Positions 34,001 to 44,900 of a stretch of 64,000 bases of DNA are shown in pieces (the stretch's first letter is position 1; every line of letters starts with the position of its first letter). The stretch comes from Siphonodentalium dalli. Its lineage: Eukaryota > Mollusca > Scaphopoda > Gadilida > Siphonodentaliidae. Both the position numbers and the translations under genes were made by a program. The stretch lies in contig CP136069.1 of the NCBI GenBank assembly GCA_032622095.1, forward strand, positions 200,229,239 through 200,293,238, given 5' to 3'. The notes beneath the pieces were generated by a model. The model made no database searches. It saw nothing but the letters and a program-made list of their open reading frames with translations, and was not told the origin of the DNA.

Positions 34001-34144
34001 CTTCTGGGCACGATCCTTACATATGCTGTCATAATTGTGCAAGCAAGTCCTAGTTCCGGAACAGACGAATTGAGGCGACTTCTACATGAGTTAAACCAGT
34101 CTTTAGCAAACTCACCGGCAGGTAACTGGTCTATATACACGTGA
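34001..34144 (+). CDS. GRL-2 last exon: end of helix S7 with TYhhhhhQ motif
   Basis: The acceptor is ctgtttcatttcag and the exon begins in phase 0. It encodes 47 residues starting LLGTILTYAVIIVQASPSSG and ends at TGA 34142-34144. TYAVIIVQA is the family TYhhhhhQF signature with A for F. The tail TDELRRLLHELNQ continues as NWSIYT because the TGA that ends GRL-1 is TGG here. The four exons together give 1263 nt, 420 residues plus stop, within the usual size of gustatory receptors (about 350-500). S7 is the core helix of the anchor domain that lines the channel in insect receptors. Confidence 0.75.
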   Translation, partial: LLGTILTYAVIIVQASPSSGTDELRRLLHELNQSLANSPAGNWSIYT

Positions 34145-35392
34145 CCTGCATGGACAGTTATTGGCTGGAGCCAGGTCATATGCGGTTGCAGGAAGGCTTC
34201 TGAATAACTGTTATGGCTTCATGTGCATATCCAGACATCAAGCCTAACAACGCGACATTGACATGATTGGACATATTCCCTTGGATTTGACGACGTCATT
34301 GTATGGTGCAAATATAATGACTAAACCGACGGCGACTCGACCTCTCGGAGTACTTACTCTCAAATCGGCCGCGAATTTGGAACAAACTAGTGCGACGGAA
34401 GAGAGATTGGGCGACTATTTGTTTGTACTGGTTTCAATTCGAGCTATTTGATTGCAAAACTCACCGATAGAATTACGCTAACGTTTAGGGCACTAAGTCG
34501 ATAAAGGTCCCCGATGATTTATATACTGAGTCAGTGTTATTGACTATTGTTAGCATGAATCAAAACCAAAAGTATATTACAACAAGATACAGCACAGCTA
34601 TAGCCTAGTAGTGTCTTCCTAGTAATAGAGATTCTCAGATTAACTCTGATACTTCTCCTTTCGTTTACCCAGAATGTATCAAAATGTCAAACTAGGAGAT
34701 AGCGTTATTCCCCTTTCATCAAGAATAATATACTGGCAGTACAGTTCAGATCAAAACTAAGCACATAACCACTACAAATACAAGGGGTTCATATTGGCTA
34801 AGTTGATAATCCAATGTTTTTGGAGCTTCTGCTTTCAATTTTACATCAATGTTATGACTACATGGAAGGACATTCCATATTGAAAAGAGGTTTCGCTATT
34901 AGTCAATCGTATCAACTTGAGAAAAAATAAACAGAAACATAACCACCACATAGTCATCAACTTTCACACGAATGGGTACTGAGGATTGTAGTCCAGAATG
35001 AAAAGAATTAAACATAACGTCTGGAATTACTGTACTGAATACAACAATAACACCAAAAGTGTGAACTTTTCATCCACATCTGCTCTGGAAAGAATAAAAA
35101 TCCAACATGCTGATAATTTTAATGTTAACAATTTGCGAACAACCAAGCCGGACAAAGCTTTCTCATACTGTAGTTTGCAGCGGTATATTGCCGATATTTT
35201 GTGTTATTAGAAGGATGTTTTTGTGTTTGAGAATAAAATAAAGTCCAAGTAAAAACATATTTAAGATCTCATGTCTATATCAATAGCCTATATCAGAAGT
35301 TTCAGAACTGGTTCTAAATGTCCCATTCTCTGCTATGACACATGTATGACACGAGGACGCCAGGGTTAATTAGCACTGGTATATGGGAGAAT
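34145..35392. other. Downstream flank of GRL-2; no gene recognised
   Basis: The first 130 bp align with the GRL-1 downstream flank interrupted there by MITE copy 2. AATAAA signals occur near 35094 and 35234. The open frames 34263-34451 and 34998-35210 lack any recognisable family and are not conserved in the duplicate. Confidence 0.45.
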
Positions 35393-35910
35393 GCTTATCA
35401 GTAAATTACTCCAACTAGGAAAATGAAAATATTTCAACAAGGATGGGTGAAATATTTTCATTTTTCTAGTTGGAGTAATTTTCTGATAAGCATTTGTAAC
35501 TATGTATTAAAAAACACGTCGCATTTTTAAAACGACTTCCAAATGTAACTTTGTAACCCTTTTTTAAACGACTTCCAAATGTAACTTTGTAACCCTTTTT
35601 TAACAAGTATATGTGAAATATTGTCATTTTCCTAGTTGGAGTAATTATCTAATGTAACTTTGTAACCATTTTTTAACAAGGATGGGTGAAATATTTTCAT
35701 TTTTTTATATGGAGTTATTCTCTGATAAGCATTTGTAACTGTGTAACAAAAAACACGTCGCATTTTTTAAACGACTTCCAAATGTAACTTTGTAAGCCGT
35801 TTTTAACAAGGATAGGTGAAATATTTTCATTTTTCTAGTTGGAGTTATTCTCTGATAAGCATGTCTAACTATGTGACAAAACACGTCGCATTTTTGACTT
35901 GTAACCTCTG
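35393..35910. repeat. Hairpin plus diverged tandem repeats
   Basis: 35393-35491 is an inverted repeat (gcttatcagtaaattactcc and its partner ggagtaattttctgataagc). It is followed by about four diverged copies of a 110-130 bp unit with ggatgggtgaaatattttca, gataagcatttgtaact and acgacttccaaatgtaact. Confidence 0.8.
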
Positions 35911-35949
35911 TAACCCGGTTACAAATGCAGAACGTATATTTCGTTGACC

Positions 35950-36530
35950 AAATCTGGACATATCTGATAGTCACACCTACTACTCAAAACATCGGAAAAC
36001 CATTCCAGTAAATATGGATATCCGGAAGCACAGTCACACCTCCTACTCAAAACAAAGGACACCCACACCAGTAAATATGGAAATCCGGATGCATAGTCAA
36101 ACCTACTACTCAAACCATAGAACATGCATAGTCACACATACTACTCAAAACATCGGAACGTAACTATGGAACCCGGATGAATAGTCACACCTACTTCTCA
36201 AAACATCTGAACGTAACTATGGAAATCCTGATGCACCTACTTCTCGAAACATCGGACAACCAAGCCAGTAAATATGGAAATCGGGATGCATAGTCACACC
36301 TACTACTCAAAACAAAGGACACCCACACCAGTAAATATGGAAATCGGTATGCATAGTCACACCTACTACCCAAAACAAAGGACACCCACACCAGTAAATA
36401 TGGAAATCGGGATGCATAGTCACACCTACTACTCAACACAAAGGACACCCACATCAGTAAATATGGAAATCTGGATGCATAGTCACACCTACTATCCAAA
36501 GCACCGGACACCCATGACAGTAACCATAAC
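35950..36530. repeat. 63-bp minisatellite upstream of GRL-3, about nine units
   Basis: The unit tactactcaaaacaaaggac continues acccacaccagtaaatatgg and aaatcgggatgcatagtcac. The right half of the array is regular at 63 bp; the left half is degenerate. Since 63 is a multiple of 3, open frames on both strands (36191-36685 minus, 36274-36558 plus) arise from repetition. The GRL-4 upstream region has one degenerate unit (about 41637-41700). Confidence 0.88.
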
Positions 36531-36693
36531 ATGGAGCGACGAATCATTGTGTCATTAATATCAACTTTATAATGTCGGAATAACACAGGCAATGTCGATC
36601 CAGCTAATGGTCCGAATGTTTCAGACGAACCAGCTATTGGGCGCTCTATTCGCCGATACAAATACAAGTTGGATTGCGATTGCACATAGCGGA

Positions 36694-36708
36694 TTTATTT
36701 AAATATTC
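36694..36708 (+). promoter_or_regulatory. Possible TATA-like block upstream of GRL-3
   Basis: tttatttaaatattc lies about 430 bp before the ATG and is identical in GRL-4 (41846-41860), followed in both by the similar string cgatcgagat. Conservation may reflect the recent duplication, so a promoter role is only suggested. Confidence 0.25.
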
Positions 36709-37127
36709 GTGATCGAGATTGTTTTCATTAGTGAGGCTGTAAACCACGCCACCACAGAAGGGTCTTGGTGGATGAAGGCTCACCGGACGTAGGATTGCAC
36801 TCTATGCTTGCATAATTCGAAGAAAAAAAAACACAGCTGGATACGTTTTCTCGGCAAAGATTTAAACACTAGAGGAAATCATCACTTTAATTTCCAAAGC
36901 AGACTGGCGCTGTATTTATGGACAAAACTGTGTACTAAAATTTATCGGACCATAACCAAAATCTAACTTGAATATTCTTGAAAGACACAAAACAATCGTG
37001 CATTGTTATCTCCAAAACTTAATTGCAAAGTTGTTGGAAGGAATCCACGAACAAACAATCAATCAATCGTCCAATTGCTGTGACTTAATTTCAGCACAGC
37101 GGATTGTGATTTCAGTTTTGACGCATT

Positions 37128-38110
37128 ATGACGGATTTGGAAGCAGCCAATAGTCTTAATGAGAAATCGCAAATCTTGAAAGATAATTTCGATGAATTCG
37201 ATACCCTCATCAGTGGAGCTGAAGCTGTTTGTTGCCTGTTCTGTTACCCTCAGAGAAAATATCTGCGGTCGTTTCTGAAATCACTTGGCTGTATTTTCAT
37301 GTGGACAGTTATGTGGGGTGATGTCGCTCTTTTGGTGAGAGACCACATATCATGGTATACGGCGTATAAATCAGGCGACAAGACGGCGGATCTAATTTTT
37401 ACCATCAGTCAGGCACTGTACATGTGGCTGCATGCGATTTATTACTGTTTTGGCCTTTTCTGGTGTTCTGGGCGAGCTGATCAGTTTTTACAAGCAACTA
37501 CCATTTATTGTTCACAGTTTGTATGCAACAGGACTCCCAAATCCAGGATAAAAACGCTAATAGCCCAAATCGTTATAGTGCCTATTATTGTCATGGTGTT
37601 ACTGAATGTTGTGATGGTCGTAGTGGGGTGCTGTTAGGCGACACAACAGTTCAAAACATAGGAGTACAACTATTTTCCGACTCGCCTCCGCTCGGGAGAG
37701 CGATTTTCATGGGACACATTATTGTCGCCATAGTTGTAGCCGTCCAAGTCAACACCATGTTCGTCTTGTTTTATGGTGTGCTGCGCGTACTGAAACAAGA
37801 ATTCATGGACGTGAGCAAGCAGATCAAACAGCACATAAACCAGCCACGAGATGTGATGACGAGCAGCGTTATAACGTCCCAAAGATTGAGGTTCGAATCC
37901 TTGACAAATATTGCAAATAACTTCGACCAGTTGATGTCGCATTTCGTGGCGGCTGCTTTCGTCGTTGGTACGGTGGTAATCTGCTTGCTGTCGTACGGTT
38001 TAGTAAGTAACGGCCTGAAATTCGCTGTGATATCGACATCAGTTGTGCTGTCTACCCTCGTCGGAGTGTACCTAGCTGGATACACGATCCAAGCAATGGA
38101 ACTCAACTCA
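37128..38110 (+). pseudogene. GRL-3: gustatory-receptor-like pseudogene (S1-S6 exon)
   Basis: Close paralogue of GRL-4 from ATG 37128 (MTDLEAANSLNEKSQ) to ...YTIQAMELNS at about 38110. The first reading frame ends at TAG 37635-37637 after MVVVGCC. Relative to GRL-4 one nucleotide is missing between about 37612 and 37636, and from there the match continues in the next frame (VQNIGVQLFSDS...). The exon also lacks its donor: where GRL-4 reads aactcacag|gta, this copy jumps from aactca to ctatgcgcacccgatcag, intron DNA that in GRL-4 lies 1.7 kb further on. With a frameshift and no splice donor it should not make a receptor. A sequencing error could explain the frameshift but not the deletion. Confidence 0.85.
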
Positions 38111-40539
38111 CTATGCGCACCCGATCAGTTGCTGCATACTTGTATTTGTGTGGAAGTACATGCAGTGCTCAGTTCACGCTCTTAATTAAAACAGTGGGTG
38201 CGTACCTTTGTAAATTCAAATAGTAACAATGGTATTATATGGCCGTGCAATACCAGTTGGTAGGATTTTACACCGATCGTTTGAGGAATACGCTCTAAAA
38301 ATGAAGCTTACTTGAGATTCCTCAAACACATTCGCAGCTGCCTCGGAAATAGCGATATAAAATTCTTGAATCGGATTAACACACCAAATGTATAAGCCCA
38401 TAAACATTAATAATATTTGGCTAGAATGGATTGTGGTCCATACACCTTCAAAATGAAATAATTTATGTCGCTATTTGATTATAGTAGTCATCCAAAATAG
38501 TTTGGGGGGATGATAACTCTAAAATTGTTTTTGGAAATGCTCTTCGAAAGCAGTGCTTAGCAGCATGGCTATATAATTTTTCATTGAGATCCGACAGACC
38601 ATGCATGACTGAGTTATCTGTGTGGATGAACAAAACGCCATTATTTCAAGAAAAAGGGAGAAAAACAACTCTTGAACGGAAATAACGAACATCATTATAT
38701 ATTATCCTATTGCCACGGAAACATGAATTGCGGTATCTTTTGTCAACTTTTATCCACTACAACTTGTCTTGTGTTGGACGACATAATATCAGCTTTCTAA
38801 CAATGTATTCAACGCATGTAGTTCCACCTGTATGATATTGTATATTTAAATTGTTAAATATAGCTCTTTGTCGTTGATCACCGCAATCAACTATGGAAGT
38901 AGCACAGAGGAAGTAGGCCTGCTCTATATTGTGTTAAGGTCAACAATCGGTGTGATTTCACATAATAATTAATCATTAATATTGTAAGTTCTGAACCAAC
39001 GTTAAGTGTATACATGTCTGTTACCATGGTAACCAGCTACGTATATCGTGCATCTATATTTCAAAGGTGTCATTTTGAACAGAGAAAAGTTAATATTACC
39101 TAACTACTCATTGATACATAACTTAATTAGTACGACGGTACAGTTACCAAACATATCGGACCAAAACAAACGCGTCGCTTTCAGCAACCGCACTCCCTAA
39201 TATCACAACCATGTACCCCACACATTATGAACCTCCTTAGTGGATTGAAGTACACCATACTGGGGTATGTAATATATCATGTCGTTCAGAAATGGTATGC
39301 GATTATTTGTTGTGTTCTTATTTCTTGCAATATCGCTGGAACAGTCTGCATATATAAGTTATGTGCTTTAATGGGAACAAAACCAGTGAAAAAAACCAGT
39401 GTTTCCAAATTTCGCGAATGACTTTGACATTAAGTGTGACCTTGATATATAAACATAACAGGTGACGGCACAGTATAGCCTTTACCAATTTGTATATGTA
39501 TATGAACTATTCTTACCCATACCAATTATATGCTTAGATATGACCTTTTTTCATTTTTCCACAAATATATTATCCGTTGCCATGGCAACACTAATATCAA
39601 TATTTCTTACCACGTTTTCTCACTACAACATGGCTAATAATATGGGGCAATCCGTAATTAGCTTTCCAACTGTATATAACAATCCGTTATGTACGAATTT
39701 GCACAAAACTCCTTAAATATGGTCCTTTTCCTCTAATGGCCGCTCACCTATAATAATGGCCGCTCACCTATAATAATGGCCGCTCACCTATAATAGTGTC
39801 CCTGGTCAAAATAATACAGTAGTTTACTTATCACGAAAGGGTACCACCAATTTTGAAGGTTTATATCTCGACACTGATTTTATATTATTGGTAAAACTAT
39901 AATGGACCACACAGCGGTGGTCCTCCAAATTATTTTAAATATAGTTTCGTCTCTCTACATCTTTCAATGAAGTGGGTCAAAAATAGTTCTCGCCACACAC
40001 ACAATTTAACACCTAGTTTCAACAAACAGTTGCCATGGAAACATACATTTTGCTATTTGTCCCAAATATTCTCTAACTTTTGTGTATGTTGCATATATTG
40101 ACTCTATATGATGGCATCTTTGCCATTTCTCCATTAAGGAGAAAGGCATCATATGGCGGTTAGCGATGACAGAGGTCCGACCGTCCCCTTGTTAGGAGAC
40201 GCCGTGGAAAATATCACGTGTGTCGATCATGTGAGGCACGATAAATTATCAAATTGAAGTGAACAAAATGGTCGCCTCGAATCGACTTCCTTTATCGTTT
40301 TAAGTGTTGTATAACAACGGAGAATACACGACATGACATCCCGATTACACCCTTTATTTGGAGCCGACTTCGGACTCGACTTAAAGGTACATTTGTACCT
40401 AAAAACGTGTTTGTGATTTATTTGGCTTTGTATTACTTTTGGAATAAATAGTTTGAGTGTCTTGGAGGAATAAATTTTCATCCCTACCAGGGTAAAACAT
40501 CGCAATGGTTCTACACGTATTTGGAGGTAAGGTGTTGCC
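38111..40539. other. Region between GRL-3 and the 47-bp array; no gene recognised
   Basis: The first 75 bp are GRL-3 intron remnant matching 44978-45050. A 20-bp unit (taatggccgctcacctataa) is repeated three times at 39734-39796. Open frames at 39227-39421 and 39462-39716 have hydrophobic stretches but no receptor S7 pattern. Confidence 0.5.
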
Positions 40540-40973
40540 CCACCATATAACAGTTGTTATGAACCCGCAGTGAGTGGTTTGGTGGCCCACCATATAACAG
40601 TCGTTATGATCCCGCGGTGAGTGGTTTGGTGGCCCACCATATAACAGTCGTTATCATCCCGCGGTGCGTGGTTTGGTGGCCCACCGTATAACAGTCGTTA
40701 TGATCCCGCAGTGTTGGTTTGATGGCCCACCATATACCAGTCGTTATGATCCCGCGGTGAGTGGTTTGGTGGCCCACCATATAACAGTCGTTATCATCCC
40801 GCGGTGCGTGGTTTGGTGGCCCACCATATAACAGTCGTTATGATCCCGCAGTGCTTGGTTTGATGGCCCACCATATACCAGTCGTTATGATCCCGCAGTG
40901 AGTGGTTTGGTTGCCCACCATATAACAGTCATTATGATCCCGCCGTGCGTGGTTTGATGGCCCACCATATAAA
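40540..40973. repeat. 47-bp minisatellite, about nine units
   Basis: The unit ccaccatataacagtcgtta continues tgatcccgcggtgagtggtt and tggtggc, and starts at 40540 and 40587 confirm the 47-bp period. Each unit contains the small palindrome ataacagtcgttat. The array lies about 1.3 kb upstream of GRL-4. Confidence 0.93.
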
Positions 40974-41589
40974 ATATAACATTCCAAAACTTGGAGTATT
41001 TATAGCCACTTGGCGGTTAATTTGTGCTCAAAAATACACCAGATTGTATTCGCTTTTGATTTCTTCCCGGTATCGACATAGGTCGACACATGCCTGAACT
41101 ACCTTTCTGCATTAGTACTGCATGTCTAAGAAAGACGCATTGAAGTAATAACAGTACAAAATTGAACACGATGTTGGGTCCCACGCAACGGAACAAGCAC
41201 ACATACCATGCATTGTTAGCATATTCCTAAAATGATAGAAGTAAAGGCGTTTATTTCACTTGTGTACGTAATATTGAAAACAGCTGTGACCATGGGAAGT
41301 ATTTATCGGGGTATATGAATTCGGTATTCCAATATTTCGTGTATTTGTAAACCTTCTACCTCCTTCCAAATAGCACAGACACAATGTGGAAGCTCGAGTG
41401 AGCCATCTCCGTTTAAGCAAGACATGCTGAATGTATGTATGGATCTATAAATGTTCACACATACATCACGTGTCATCGTATCACCAAGTAAAGTAAGGCT
41501 AATGCTACTGTTAGCAATGACAATAATGGCAACACGCTATTGCTTATTTTAAAAGTAATGGTAATTGCAATTGGTGCATTACTTTGTAA

Positions 41590-42265
41590 AGTAATGGGCC
41601 CATCGCTGACAAATTGAACCAAATCCAAATGCAAAGTCTTCAGCACACATACTACACAAACCATCGAATGCTGACGAACCGTAACTTGGAGCGTTGCATC
41701 ACGAATGCCATTAACACCAACTTGGTGCATTATATAACAAAAGCAATATCGATCAAGATAATGGTCCGGGATTTCCGAGGCTGTTGCGCGCTCTATTCGC
41801 CAATACAGACACTGGGGTGGATTGGGTTGCGATTGCAATCGCGAATTTATTTAAATATTCACGATCGAGATCATTTCCATTACTAAAGCTGTAAATCAGG
41901 ATACAACAGGATTACGGTTTATCGGACGTAGGCCTTTACTGTACGAGATAATTTCCATTACTAAAGCTCTAAATCAGGACACAACAAGATTACGGTTTAT
42001 CGGACGTAGGCCTGTACTGTATGGTTTCATATTCGAAAAAAACCCGCACAATTGGTTGGGATTTCACGTAGATATAGTTACATACTATAGAGAACATTTC
42101 CATTTTAACAGCGGCCATGAGCTGTATTTATGGGTGACGATGTATTAAAATCTATCTGACGTATTTCTGAATAATTATCTGGAAAAACACAAAACAATTT
42201 GACATTGTTATTTTGAAAACGTAATTTTCATTTGCAAAGCGGATTGTGATTCTGTTCGATTCATT
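41590..42265 (+). other. GRL-4 upstream region, duplicated from or to GRL-3
   Basis: Aligns with about 36540-37127 (shared gctctattcgcc, ggattgcgattgca, atttatttaaatattc, cggattgtgatt). It includes a 78-bp tandem duplication: atttccattactaaagct at 41873 and again at 41951, each followed by acggtttatcggacgtaggc; GRL-3 has a single copy. This probably covers promoter and 5' untranslated region. GRL-3 has a possible acceptor (ttaatttcag, 37086-37093) that might mark a non-coding first intron. Confidence 0.6.
41846..41860 (+). promoter_or_regulatory. Possible TATA-like block upstream of GRL-4
   Basis: Same tttatttaaatattc block as at 36694-36708, about 410 bp before the ATG, in the duplicated upstream segment. 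The transcription start is unknown. Confidence 0.25.
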
Positions 42266-43252
42266 ATGACGGACTTGGAAGCAGCAAATAGTGTTGATCA
42301 GAAATCGACAATGTTGAAAGATCATTTCGATGAATTCAATACCCTCATCAGTGGAGCTAAAGCTGTATGTTGCCTGTTCTGTTACCCTCAGAGAGGACAT
42401 CTGCGTTCATTTCTCAAATCTCTTTGCTGTGTTCTGGTGTGGATTATTCTGTGGTGTGATGCGGTTCTTTTGGTGAAGGACCACATAACGTGGCATGCGG
42501 CATATAAATCAGACGACAAGACTGCGGATATAATTTTGACCATCAGTCAGGCACTGTATATGTGGATGCATGCTATTTTCTACTGTTTTGGACTTTTCGG
42601 GAGTTCTGGGCGAGCTGATCAGTTTTTACAAGCAACTGCCATTTATTGTTCAAATTTCGTATGCAACAGGATTCCCAAATACAGGAGAAAAACACTAATT
42701 TCCCAAATCGTTCTAGTGCCTATTATTTCCATGGTGTTCATTTATGTAGTGGTGGCTATAACAACGGTACACATAGGCGAGACAGCAAATAATAACATTG
42801 GAATACGAATATATTCCGACTCGACTTTAGTCGAGAGAGCGATTTTCTTGGGACACATTGTTGTTTCGATCGTTGTACTCGTCCAAATCAACACCACGTT
42901 CGTCTTGTTTTATGGCGTCCTGCGCGTACTGAAACAAGAATTCATGGACGTGGGCGAGCAGATCAAACAGCACATAAACCAGCCACGAGTTGTGATGACG
43001 AGCAGCGTTATAACGTCCCAAAGATTGAGGTTCGAATCCTTGACAAATATTGCAAATAACTTCGACCTGTTGATGACGCACTTTGTAGCGGCGGCTTTCG
43101 TCGTTGGCATGGTGATCATCTGCTTGGTGTCGTATGGTTTAGTAAACAAAGGCCCGCAATCGGCATTGTTGTTGACATTGATTGTTTTGTCTATCGTCGT
43201 CGGAGTCTACCTAGCGGGATACACGTACCAAGCAATGGAACTCAACTCACAG
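42266..43252 (+). CDS. GRL-4 exon 1: gustatory-receptor-like protein, helices S1-S6
   Basis: 329 residues from ATG 42266 (MTDLEAANSVDQKSTMLKDH) to ...TYQAMELNSQ, ending at donor cag|gtatta in phase 0. Hydrophobic helices are at about residues 50-70, 87-111, 145-167, 192-217, 269-293 and 299-321. The loop after S4 carries LRVLKQEFMDV and the conserved SQRLRFESLTNIANNF block before S5. By analogy with GRL-2 the S6-S7 loop and S7 must come from later exons, but I found no convincing ones before the next receptor at 56698. The exon boundary lies inside the first unit of an 80-bp minisatellite that copies the donor about twenty times. The gene is otherwise intact; whether it is functional is open. 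Confidence 0.85.
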
Positions 43253-44900
43253 GTATTATCACACTTCAATACAAATAATATCATCCCTCACGCATTACCC
43301 AATATCTCTAGAAATCTTAACCCAACTCACAGGTACTATCACACTTCAATATAAATAATATCCTCCCTCACGCATTACCCAATATCTCAAGAAATCTTAA
43401 CCCAACTCACAGGTACTATCACACTTCAATATAAATAATATCCTCCCTCACGCATTACCCAATATCTCAAGAAATCTTAACCCAACTCACAGGTACTATC
43501 ACACTTCAATATAAATAATATCCTCCCTCACGCATTACCCAATATCTCTAGAAATATTAACCCAACTCACAGGTACTATCACACTTCAATATAAATAATA
43601 TCCTCCCTCACGCATTACCCAATATCTCTAGAAATCTTAACCCAACTCACGGGTACTATCACACTTCAATATAAATAATATCCTCCCTCACGCATTACCC
43701 AATATCTCAAGAAATCTTAACCCAACTCACGGGTACTATCACACTTCAATATAAATAATATCCTCCCTCACGCATTACACAATATCTCTAGAAATCTTAA
43801 CCCAACTCACAGGTACTATCACACTTCAATATAAATAATATCCTCCCTCACGCATTACCCAATATCTCAAGAAATCTTAACCCAACTCACAGGTACTATC
43901 ATACATAAATATAAATAATCTCCTCCCTCACGCATTACCCAATATCTCAAGAAATCTTAACCCAACTCACAGGTACTATCACACTTCAATATAAATAATA
44001 TCCTCCCTCACGCATTACCCAATATCTCAAGAAATCTTAACCCAACTCACAGGTACTATCACACTTCAATATAAATAATATCCTCCCTCACGCATTACCC
44101 AATATCTCAAGAAATCTTAACCCAACTCACAGGTACTATCATACATAAATATAAATAATCTCCTCCCTCACGCATTACCCAATATCTCAAGAAATCTTAA
44201 CCCAACTCACAGGTACTATCACACTTCAATATAAATAATATCCTCCCTCACGCATTACCCAATATCTCAAGAAATCTTAACCCAACTCACAGGTACTATC
44301 ACACTTCAATACAAATAATATCATCCCTCACGCATTACCCAATATCTCAAGAAATCTTAACCCAACTCACAGGTACTATCATACATAAATATAAATAATC
44401 TCCTCCCTCACGCATTACCCAATATCTCAAGAAATCTTAACCCAACTCACAGGTACTATCACACTTCAATATAAATAATATCCTCCCTCACGCATTACCC
44501 AATATCTCAAGAAATCTTAACCCAACTCACAGGTACTATCACACTTCAATATAAATAATATCCTCCCTCACGCATTACCCAATATCTCAAGAAATCTTAA
44601 CCCAACTCACAGGTACTATCATACATAAATATAAATAATCTCCTCCCTCACGCATTACCCAATATCTCAAGAAATCTTAACCCAACTCACAGGTACTATC
44701 ACACTTCAATATAAATAATATCCTCCCTCACGCATTACCCAATATCTCAAGAAATCTTAACCCAACTCACAGGTACTATCATACATAAATATAAATAATC
44801 TCCTCAACTCACAGGTAATATCACACTTCAATACAAATAATATCCTCAACTCACAGGTACTATCACACTTCAATATAAATAATATCCTCCCTCACGCATT
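43241..44900. repeat. 80-bp minisatellite containing the GRL-4 exon-1 splice donor
   Basis: Units start cccaactcacaggtactatc every 80 bp exactly from 43321 to 44761 (19 units). The true exon end (ctcaactcacaggtattatc, 43241) is a founding-type unit and two shorter units end the array. Each unit carries aactcacag|gta, the last four codons' worth of sequence and the donor. A variant with catacataaatataaataat recurs every 240 bp (about 43900, 44140, 44380, 44620), i.e. a three-unit higher-order repeat. The GRL-3 duplicate has no array. Confidence 0.96.

Noticed and set aside
36191-36685. 164-codon minus-strand and 94-codon plus-strand frames with repeated 21-residue blocks
   Set aside because: Artefact of the 63-bp unit, a multiple of 3, open on both strands.
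43226-43252. TYQAMELNSQ at the end of exon 1 as the TYhhhhhQF signature
   Set aside because: The spacing is seven residues instead of five, and it lies at the end of S6. The true signature is in the last exons (3467 and 34001).
40540-44900. Regularly spaced repeats as a CRISPR-like array
   Set aside because: Units are contiguous tandem repeats without unique spacers, in eukaryotic DNA.
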